NCBI GenBank assembly: GCA_021828635.1
Contig: JAJZEJ010000063.1
Span: 1-5,877, forward strand
From: Chloroflexota bacterium
Lineage (GTDB): Bacteria > Chloroflexota > Ktedonobacteria > Ktedonobacterales > Ktedonobacteraceae
Direction of reading: 5' to 3'
Length of the DNA stretch: 5,877 nt
Part shown: positions 1 to 4,291 of the stretch, piece after piece
Position numbering within the stretch: the first letter of the stretch is position 1
How the letters are laid out: each line of letters starts with the position of its first letter
The notes under the pieces: generated by a model
Seen by the model: the letters and a program-made list of their open reading frames with translations, nothing else
The model's database searches: none
Told to the model about the DNA's origin: nothing
Program-made: the position numbers and the translations under genes

Positions 1-342
1 ACGCCTCCTATGCAAATAGGTAGTGGTAACGGCAACGGCAATTCGTACAGAACACCGAGGCCGGGACAACCATTCCCAACGCCGGCACCAGCAGCGTATC
101 CCACAACTGCTCAACGTAATGGCAATCAGCGTAATGGTAATGGAAACGGCGCTACCAGAATGTCTGGTTCTCCAGGTTCTCAACAGCAGCCGCAGCCGCA
201 GCAGCCTGCACAGCAATCTAACGGACAGGAGCAGCAAGCATGGCCGCAACAGTATAAGCAACAGCCTGATAGACGGACTGGATTGCGACCGACACGCTGG
301 CAACCAGATACGACACCTCCGCAAAGCGGCGGTAGAGAATAA
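1..342 (+). CDS. C-terminal tail of a low-complexity Gly/Asn/Pro/Gln-rich protein (5' partial)
   Basis: The reading frame is open from the first base to the TAA at 340-342, giving 113 visible residues, so the gene most likely begins upstream of the window. The in-frame ATG at 10 has no convincing ribosome binding site in the few bases visible before it. The visible part starts with Gly-Asn alternations, continues through Pro/Ala and Arg-Asn-Gly-Asn stretches, then a Gln/Pro block encoded by CAG/CCG-type codons at about 181-217, and ends in a polar Arg/Pro tail. There is no hydrophobic segment, cysteine or recognisable fold, so this looks like a disordered tail or linker. The missing N-terminal part must define the function, and none is assigned here. 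A coding region is likely because the other forward frames give biologically odd translations and the frame ends just before a convergent gene. Confidence 0.6.
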   Translation, partial: TPPMQIGSGNGNGNSYRTPRPGQPFPTPAPAAYPTTAQRNGNQRNGNGNGATRMSGSPGSQQQPQPQQPAQQSNGQEQQAWPQQYKQQPDRRTGLRPTRWQPDTTPPQSGGRE

Positions 343-350
343 TCGCTATA

Positions 351-402
351 AGCAAGTTTCAACAGTGAACGTGTTGTCCTCATATCACTGCTGAAGCTTG
401 CT
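351..402. terminator. Imperfect 18-bp stem between convergent genes, overlapping the sigma stop codon
   Basis: The arms at 351-368 and 385-402 pair over 18 positions, with 16 Watson-Crick pairs, one G-U pair and one A-C mismatch on either strand, around a 16-base loop. The right arm is the last five codons plus the stop codon of the sigma factor gene; the left arm lies just past the stop of the upstream + strand gene. The convergent position suggests a bidirectional terminator. Neither side has a proper T-tract, so a classical intrinsic terminator is not proven. Confidence 0.45.
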
Positions 403-1011
403 GGCATGCTGATACTGCCCTATGAACATGCGTTTGGCACGCGAAATGCGTGTTGCAGCCGCATTGGGCGAGGTATGAGTAAGAGTAGCAACCTCCTGGT
501 AGGAAATACCCTGGGCTGCATTGAGTATGAGCGCGATAGCATATTCTCTGGGCATCTTTGCCAATGCCAGACGAATGTGATCGCGCTCGATGATCTCTGG
601 AATGCCTCCACTATCGCTAAGTAGCATAGAATCCTCATAGACAGCGCCCTCTTGCATCCCGTCATGGTTGTTGCGCTGGACAAGAGGCCACCAGGATACA
701 CGCTTGCGACGGCGCATAAGGTCGATGCACAGATTGGTGGCAATGCGATAGAGCCACGCTGAGAGGTTATCGCGCTCGTGCAGGCTATCCCATGCAATGC
801 AGGCACGCACAAAAACTTCCTGCGTTATATCATCAGCATCATCCATATTACCGAGCAGACGATAAATATAAGAGTGAATCGGTCGTCGGAACTGGTTATA
901 GAGCATACTCAACGCTTCAGTATCACTACTAACATCGTTCTTGCGCTGTTGGTCAACGAGTATCTCATCAGCATTCTGAAGATAAGAATCCTTCAATATT
1001 TCAACTGCCAT
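385..1011 (-). CDS. ECF-type RNA polymerase sigma factor (sigma-70 family)
   Basis: This 208-residue protein has the two-domain layout of extracytoplasmic-function sigma factors, which bind core RNA polymerase and direct it to a dedicated promoter set. Region 2 spans about residues 34-104. It contains the core-binding signature DDADDITQEVFVRA (57-70) and the stretch LSAWLYRIATNLCIDLMRRR (83-102), which covers the -10 recognition helix. A variable acidic linker follows. Region 4 (about 145-197) carries the helix-turn-helix for -35 recognition, with QGISYQEVATLTHTSPNAAA (167-186) and then a basic helix. The length is slightly above the usual 160-200 residues because of a roughly 30-residue polar N-terminal extension. 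The ATG at 1011 is preceded by GGAGGG (complement of 1023-1028) with an 11-base gap, which supports this start. No adjacent anti-sigma factor is recognisable, so how its activity is controlled is unknown. The family assignment is firm; the regulon is not predictable. Confidence 0.95.
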   Translation of the reverse strand: MAVEILKDSYLQNADEILVDQQRKNDVSSDTEALSMLYNQFRRPIHSYIYRLLGNMDDADDITQEVFVRACIAWDSLHERDNLSAWLYRIATNLCIDLMRRRKRVSWWPLVQRNNHDGMQEGAVYEDSMLLSDSGGIPEIIERDHIRLALAKMPREYAIALILNAAQGISYQEVATLTHTSPNAAATRISRAKRMFIGQYQHASKLQQ

Positions 1012-1142
1012 CTTGGTTAATGCCCTCCATGTAAAGGTGATCGCCGCTCCTCATTGCTATTCAAAGTATGCGATACTGCGCTCCTGGAAAAAAGATCATG
1101 CAGTAGTCACCTTCTAGTCTTGTTTTTGGGTTTCTCTCCAGA

Positions 1143-1199
1143 GAGCAAAGCAGGAAGCGTGAGGCATTCAAGAGATGCCTCACGCTTCCTGCTTTGCTC
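1143..1199. repeat. Perfect 25-bp inverted repeat with 7-base loop (probable terminator or RNA hairpin)
   Basis: The arms at 1143-1167 and 1175-1199 are exact reverse complements over 25 bases and enclose the loop TCAAGAG. It lies in the 262-bp gap between the end of the 608-residue protein gene and the start of the sigma gene, both on the minus strand. A stem this stable should stop or protect the transcript of the 608-residue gene, whose stop is 75 bases before it. No T-run follows on either strand, so it is not a standard intrinsic terminator. The rest of the gap shows no gene, and I found no convincing sigma-gene promoter in it. Confidence 0.75.
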
Positions 1200-1273
1200 G
1201 TTGATGGACAATTGTTATGCGAACAGCGTAAGCCTCGATAGCATATTATCAGTGGCTAGACGCATAAGTCTAC

Positions 1274-3100
1274 TTACCATTTCTGGTGCTTTTTCTTTTG
1301 TCCTCCTGTTGTCATTCCTGGAGGTGTCTGGCTTCCAGTGTTGGATGACATACCTCCTTGTGCCGCGCCATTGTTGGCTGTGGCATTCGTGCCGACAACA
1401 ATGCCCAACACGGTCTGACCTTGTATGCCGTTGGTGAGAACGGAGCCACATGCGACGACGGCATTGTTCTGTGTGGGATCGGTGACAGTAAAGAACCAGT
1501 TAGCGGGCAGACTCTGTAGGCCACGCAGTCCGTTGACCACGGTATTCGCGTTGTTGTTGCCCGCTCCATCAGTATCTTCCATTTGTTGGAAGACTGGTGT
1601 GCCAGTGCAGCTATTGGGAACCAGGTTGACAAAGATGTGTTGGTTTGGATGGTTAGGATAGACGATGTTCAATGCTACAGGAGCATTGCCCGCGTTGGGG
1701 TCCAGGGTGATAGAAGCTGCACCCATCGCAACCTGTTGTACGCCACCGGTACCAGTGATGCCCACACCCGCACCTTGCGGTAGGGTAATGGTAGCTGAGA
1801 TGACCACTCCATTGCCATCCATCTGCACTGTGACAGGGTTAGGCTTGTTGAGCAGATTCTGACAATTGAGATTGGTATAGGTTTGCATGAAGCGCATCGC
1901 TAGGAAGGTGAAGAGCGAGTTTGCCATTGCTGCGGCAGGGGTGGTCGCGTTGATCGTGATAGGGCGATCTAGCAGTATGCGTGGCAAACCTGTATTGACC
2001 AGATTCTGACAGTAGGTGGTGGTGCTAGCCTGCTGCGCATTCTGAGCGCGAGTCTGATTACTACCCCGGCGGTAGAGGTTTGTCTTGGCCAGGCTTGGAT
2101 TGTTGTTGACCAGGGTCATAGGATCACCCAATGGAATCAGTGCAATCGGCGCTTTCTGATCCATAGCTGCTTGCAGCTCATCCAGTGGTAGCGCGGAGAC
2201 TGGCGTATTGTTGTCAGCGAGGTTGGGGGCTTGCCAGGACTGACAACCCAGGGCCGGATCAACGAAGGCTGTGAGCAGAGCATTGTCACTTGGATTGCCC
2301 AGTACTGTCGTGTTCTGCAATTGAGCCTGATTGGCTGCGCTGAATTGCGCAATCTGACCGTTGCCTGTCGCTATGTATTGTGTTTGTACGTTGTCGCTCT
2401 GGTCCTGGTCAACAATACTGAAATCGCGTGTGGTTGGGCAAGGTAGACCGTCTTTCGCGGTTGCTAAAGCTGGTACATGTACTTTGCCAGCCGCGATTCC
2501 CTGGTTAGCGGCAGCAAAGAAGGCTATAGCGTTGCAGTAGGAGAATTGACCGAAGACGGATTGATTAAGACCATTGACACAGTGTGCATTGGCTAGCGTA
2601 TGGGCCTTTGTCCCTTGCAAGGTCAGATTGTTGCCATTGAAGCCGAACCATAGGCCAACAACAGCATTCGCTGGCAGCGTTGGTACTGTTGGAACGACTG
2701 CCGGTTGTGTCCCCTTGTCAACCACCAACGGGCTATAGACGCTAAATGCGCCGGTTGCCGGATTGTAGATCACTCCTTGCACGAAGGCCGTTTGGTTGAT
2801 GTTGGCTTCGTTACAAGGACCATTGGCGGCGTTGGTTGCTGACAACTGGTAGGGTGTAGCAAGTCCTTTTGCAGATAATGGATTCAGCGGAATCTGCAAT
2901 GTGCAATCCATGTTGAGGGTAGCAGTTGCAGCATGGGACTGTAGGCGTGGTAGTACAATGAAGAATCCGCCACCAATCAGTAACACCAGGGCTGTGACGC
3001 CTATACCGATGAGCATTAGCGGCGAGAAGCCACGACGACGCCTGCGAACTGCTGGTGTGATTTTCAACCCCGCTGAGGGGACACGTGGTTTGGTAAGCAT
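1274..3100 (-). CDS. Membrane-anchored, Asn/Gln/Thr-rich extracytoplasmic protein of unknown function
   Basis: This is a 608-residue protein that I do not recognise. A proline/arginine-containing cytoplasmic head ends in five arginines (residues 19-23). One hydrophobic helix follows at about 28-50 (LMLIGIGVTALVLLIGGGFF and neighbours). No signal-peptidase or lipobox cysteine site is obvious, so an N-in, C-out anchored topology is the best reading. The remaining roughly 550 residues are rich in Asn, Gln, Thr, Ala and Val, with many short beta-prone stretches. They hold ten cysteines, mostly in X-Cys-polar contexts such as MDCT, GPCN, AHCV and SYCN; an even number outside the membrane suggests disulfides. 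The tail is Gly/Ser/Thr-rich and ends in a basic KKKHQKW. The ATG at 3100 has GAAAGAGGT (complement of 3112-3120) 11 bases upstream. The upstream region carries several inverted and direct repeats, listed separately. A surface, adhesion or envelope role is possible but is inference from topology and composition. Confidence 0.85.
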   Translation of the reverse strand: MLTKPRVPSAGLKITPAVRRRRRGFSPLMLIGIGVTALVLLIGGGFFIVLPRLQSHAATATLNMDCTLQIPLNPLSAKGLATPYQLSATNAANGPCNEANINQTAFVQGVIYNPATGAFSVYSPLVVDKGTQPAVVPTVPTLPANAVVGLWFGFNGNNLTLQGTKAHTLANAHCVNGLNQSVFGQFSYCNAIAFFAAANQGIAAGKVHVPALATAKDGLPCPTTRDFSIVDQDQSDNVQTQYIATGNGQIAQFSAANQAQLQNTTVLGNPSDNALLTAFVDPALGCQSWQAPNLADNNTPVSALPLDELQAAMDQKAPIALIPLGDPMTLVNNNPSLAKTNLYRRGSNQTRAQNAQQASTTTYCQNLVNTGLPRILLDRPITINATTPAAAMANSLFTFLAMRFMQTYTNLNCQNLLNKPNPVTVQMDGNGVVISATITLPQGAGVGITGTGGVQQVAMGAASITLDPNAGNAPVALNIVYPNHPNQHIFVNLVPNSCTGTPVFQQMEDTDGAGNNNANTVVNGLRGLQSLPANWFFTVTDPTQNNAVVACGSVLTNGIQGQTVLGIVVGTNATANNGAAQGGMSSNTGSQTPPGMTTGGQKKKHQKW

Positions 3101-3130
3101 ATCTTTCTTGAACCTCTTTCAATCAGGTAG

Positions 3131-3146
3131 AGAATTGCAAAATTCT
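3131..3146. repeat. Small hairpin 10 bases upstream of the 608-residue gene's ribosome binding site
   Basis: AGAATT at 3131-3136 and AATTCT at 3141-3146 are exact complements around a four-base loop (GCAA read on +, TTGC on -). With one bulge the stem can extend by three more pairs on the minus-strand transcript. Its closeness to the ribosome binding site at 3112-3120 makes an effect on translation or leader stability possible, but this is inference. Confidence 0.45.
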
Positions 3147-3158
3147 TACTATCGGGCA

Positions 3159-3188
3159 ACCTGTTTACCTATCTACCTGTTTACCTAT
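3159..3188. repeat. Two direct copies of a 14-bp motif, 16-bp period
   Basis: ACCTGTTTACCTAT occurs at 3159-3172 and again, unchanged, at 3175-3188, separated by CT. The 16-bp spacing does not put the copies on exactly the same helix face but suits tandem operator half-sites or a recent small duplication. It lies 59-88 bp upstream of the start codon of the minus-strand 608-residue protein gene, so a regulatory role there is plausible. No known regulator motif is recognised. Confidence 0.6.
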
Positions 3189-3203
3189 GGTACTGTAGCA
3201 AGG

Positions 3204-3267
3204 ACGAGAAATATGAGGGGAAGATTGGTAAAGAGAGAAATCTTTACCAGCCTGGCATATTTCTCGT
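3204..3267. repeat. Nested inverted repeat (two-tier hairpin) upstream of the 608-residue gene
   Basis: Outer arms ACGAGAAATATG (3204-3215) and CATATTTCTCGT (3256-3267) are exact 12-bp complements. Inner arms TGGTAAAG (3226-3233) and CTTTACCA (3242-3249) are exact 8-bp complements around an eight-base loop. Asymmetric unpaired stretches of 10 and 6 bases separate the tiers. The structure forms on either strand. It sits 104-167 bp upstream of the minus-strand start codon, so it could be a structured 5' leader, a terminator or attenuator, or a DNA-binding site. It matches no riboswitch class that I can recognise. Confidence 0.6.
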
Positions 3268-3611
3268 GGATGCCCGCCCGATGGGTCTACGGGGATAATA
3301 ACACACGAGCTTACTCCGCTCTGTAGAGATGTGTTTTTATATATCAATAAGTACCAGAGGCCGGTTGAGAAATCTCAACCATACTATCCTCGTTTGTAGC
3401 AAAGAATGCTTGTAATGATCAGGTTTTGTAAAAAATGAGAGCCAAAAACGTAGAGGCACGAGTATTTTTTTTAGGTGATAAATATGAAACTAAGTAAATT
3501 CAGGTATAGTAATATTTAGCTACCCTAAAAGAGACACAAGCATGATAGACAAAGTGTTGAGTTTATACTCAGAGCAGTTCAGAGGATTTCGTGATGTACA
3601 TGATTATCTGA
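3268..3611. other. AT-rich intergenic stretch between divergent units, no gene seen
   Basis: No convincing coding region lies here. The stretch contains a TATATAAA-like box readable on the minus strand near 3336-3344, an 18-bp palindrome at 3363-3380, a run of eight or nine T residues near 3465-3473, and a TATAGT box at 3505-3510 on the plus strand without a matching -35 element. A promoter for the minus-strand 608-residue gene, and an old one for the decayed + strand gene, probably lie within it, but no complete -35/-10 pair can be defended. Confidence 0.4.
3363..3380. promoter_or_regulatory. 18-bp palindrome, candidate operator
   Basis: GGTTGAGA (3363-3370) and TCTCAACC (3373-3380) are exact reverse complements separated by AA. 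Perfect 8-bp half-sites around a two-base centre are typical of binding sites for dimeric helix-turn-helix regulators. As RNA only seven pairs around a four-base loop could form, and no T-run follows, so a protein-binding site is preferred over a terminator. It lies 263 bp upstream of the minus-strand start codon. I noticed no second exact copy in the window. Confidence 0.45.
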
Positions 3612-3836
3612 GAACCGGACCTCGTCGCACGCGGTCTGAGGATAGCAGTTGTCGAGATACGATAGCTGTTTGTGGAACAAGGCAGACATGAACAATTGTT
3701 GCACATGCGTGGTTTCTATGCACAACTCATCCAAACACAACTGCAAAATGGAGAAATTATGATGGTCGCAGTCCTGGCAGACCGACGGGAATGGTCAACC
3801 AGAGTAGCAACAAAGATAGTAGAGTACCTTTGTTAA
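3612..3836 (+). pseudogene. Decayed C-terminal remnant of an ABC exporter ATPase subunit
   Basis: In the frame whose codons begin at 3639 the translation reads RIAVVEIR, then an in-frame TAG at 3663-3665, then LFVEQGRHEQLL and MRGFYAQLIQTQLQ (3666-3746). This matches the end of fused membrane/ATPase ABC exporters, where the strand after the H-loop (of the type DRIxVLExGRxVEQGxHEELL) leads to a closing YARLYxxQ helix. The Walker A, ABC signature, Walker B and H-loop are all absent upstream, and the frame is closed by TGA at 3609-3611. Only the last 45 or so residues survive, interrupted by a stop. After about 3753 the frame continues to TAA at 3834-3836 with no family resemblance. The part before the stop could carry a small indel as well. 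No functional product is expected. The alternative, a chance resemblance, is unlikely given the length of the ordered match. Confidence 0.7.
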
Positions 3837-3846
3837 TGCCAAGCAA

Positions 3847-3873
3847 CGTGCTACTTTGTGTAGCGTGTTTCTT
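3847..3873 (+). terminator. Weak terminator-like hairpin before the SCP2/debranching operon
   Basis: CGTGCTAC (3847-3854) can pair with GTAGCGTG (3860-3867) as RNA, with six Watson-Crick and two G-U pairs around a five-base loop, followed by a short TTTCTT tract. It lies just past the stop of the decayed ABC frame and ahead of the next operon. It may be a relic terminator. It is weak and could be chance. Confidence 0.3.
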
Positions 3874-3874
3874 G

Positions 3875-3880
3875 TATAAA
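3875..3880 (+). promoter_or_regulatory. Candidate -10 box for the SCP2/debranching operon
   Basis: TATAAA lies 49 bases before the ATG of the SCP2-like gene, at a sensible distance for a transcript start near 3887. No good TTGACA-like -35 hexamer lies 16-18 bases upstream, so the promoter is tentative; an activator or alternative sigma factor could be involved. Confidence 0.25.
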
Positions 3881-3907
3881 GAAACTGATAAAAAGTGTGT
3901 GGCTAGC

Positions 3908-3916
3908 AGGAAGAGG
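3908..3916 (+). promoter_or_regulatory. Ribosome binding site deciding the ATG 3930 start
   Basis: AGGAAGAGG ends 13 bases before the ATG at 3930. The longer reading from GTG 3897 would place this purine-rich stretch inside the coding region and has no comparable site before it. The spacing is a little long, so the choice is favoured but not certain. Confidence 0.55.
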
Positions 3917-3929
3917 TACGGTTGAAAGT

Positions 3930-4265
3930 ATGGCTGTACATGAGCAGCACAAAAACGATATAACGCAGGAGTTTTTCGCAAAACTTGCTATCCGTGGGTA
4001 TGAGCCTCTGTGGCATAGTATCACAGGTATTGTTGAGTGTGATGTAGACGATGAGGGATGCTGGTTTGTTTCTATACAGTTGGGGTATGTGACTGTGAGC
4101 AAAGATACTACCCGTGCTGACTGCGTCATAGCGTGTTCAAAAGATGTTTTTGAAGGTATGGCACAAGGAAAATTAAATCCTTTTACCTCTCTTATGCAGG
4201 AAAAGCTTTCCGTGAAAGGAGAACTTGGGCTGGCTCAGGTCTTTCAACGGCTGTTTCGAGGATGA
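3930..4265 (+). CDS. SCP2 sterol-binding-domain-like protein
   Basis: This 111-residue protein resembles the SCP2 fold, a small alpha/beta domain with a hydrophobic cavity that binds sterols, fatty acyl chains or other lipids in characterised members. The family pattern is visible in order: a beta strand pair with CWFVSIQLGYVTVSKD (44-59), then ADCVIACSKDVFEGMAQGKL (63-82), the typical DxVIxxSxxxFxxxxxGKxNP segment ending at N83-P84, then LMQEKLSVKGELGLAQVFQR (88-107), matching the usual GKLKVKGDxxLAxxLxxLF ending. The length is that of a stand-alone SCP2 domain. There is no signal peptide or membrane segment, so it is probably cytoplasmic. The ATG at 3930 is chosen over GTG 3897 (122 residues) for its ribosome binding site. 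The next gene starts 26 bases after the stop, so the two are probably co-transcribed. The ligand is unknown; bacterial single-domain members are mostly uncharacterised. Confidence 0.85.
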   Translation: MAVHEQHKNDITQEFFAKLAIRGYEPLWHSITGIVECDVDDEGCWFVSIQLGYVTVSKDTTRADCVIACSKDVFEGMAQGKLNPFTSLMQEKLSVKGELGLAQVFQRLFRG

Positions 4266-4276
4266 CGTGTTATAAA

Positions 4277-4285
4277 GAGGAGGAG
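4277..4285 (+). promoter_or_regulatory. Strong ribosome binding site for the GTG 4292 start
   Basis: GAGGAGGAG lies six bases before GTG 4292, an ideal Shine-Dalgarno arrangement. It fixes the start of the glycosidase at a non-ATG codon; the first in-frame ATG codons lie hundreds of bases downstream, inside the domain. Confidence 0.85.
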
Positions 4286-4291
4286 ATAGTA

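Noticed and set aside
30..150. Short recurring GGTAATGG/GGCAACGG units, considered as a repeat array
   Set aside because: The units are irregular codon repeats for Gly-Asn inside an open frame, without constant repeat and spacer lengths, so this is not a CRISPR array.
1054..1437. A 127-codon + strand frame
   Set aside because: It runs through the 25-bp inverted repeat and into the antisense of the 608-residue gene, and its translation has no family resemblance.
385..3100. A sigma/anti-sigma operon made of the two minus-strand genes
   Set aside because: The genes are 262 bp apart with a large hairpin between them, and the 608-residue protein has no recognisable anti-sigma or zinc-finger domain.
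2901..3326. A 141-codon + strand frame across the start of the 608-residue gene
   Set aside because: It is antisense to the membrane-anchor region and crosses the hairpin-rich leader; composition and lack of a ribosome binding site argue against it.
3542..3691. A 49-codon + strand frame beginning at ATG 3542
   Set aside because: It overlaps the ABC exporter remnant in a different frame, resembles no family and has only a weak purine-rich stretch upstream. It is most likely chance within decayed sequence.
3897..3929. GTG 3897 as the start of the SCP2-like gene
   Set aside because: The extra 11 residues lie before the domain and overlap the ribosome binding site that serves ATG 3930.
3757..4129. 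Minus-strand frames of 74 and 92 codons
   Set aside because: They are antisense to the SCP2-like gene and the remnant region, with no recognisable domain.
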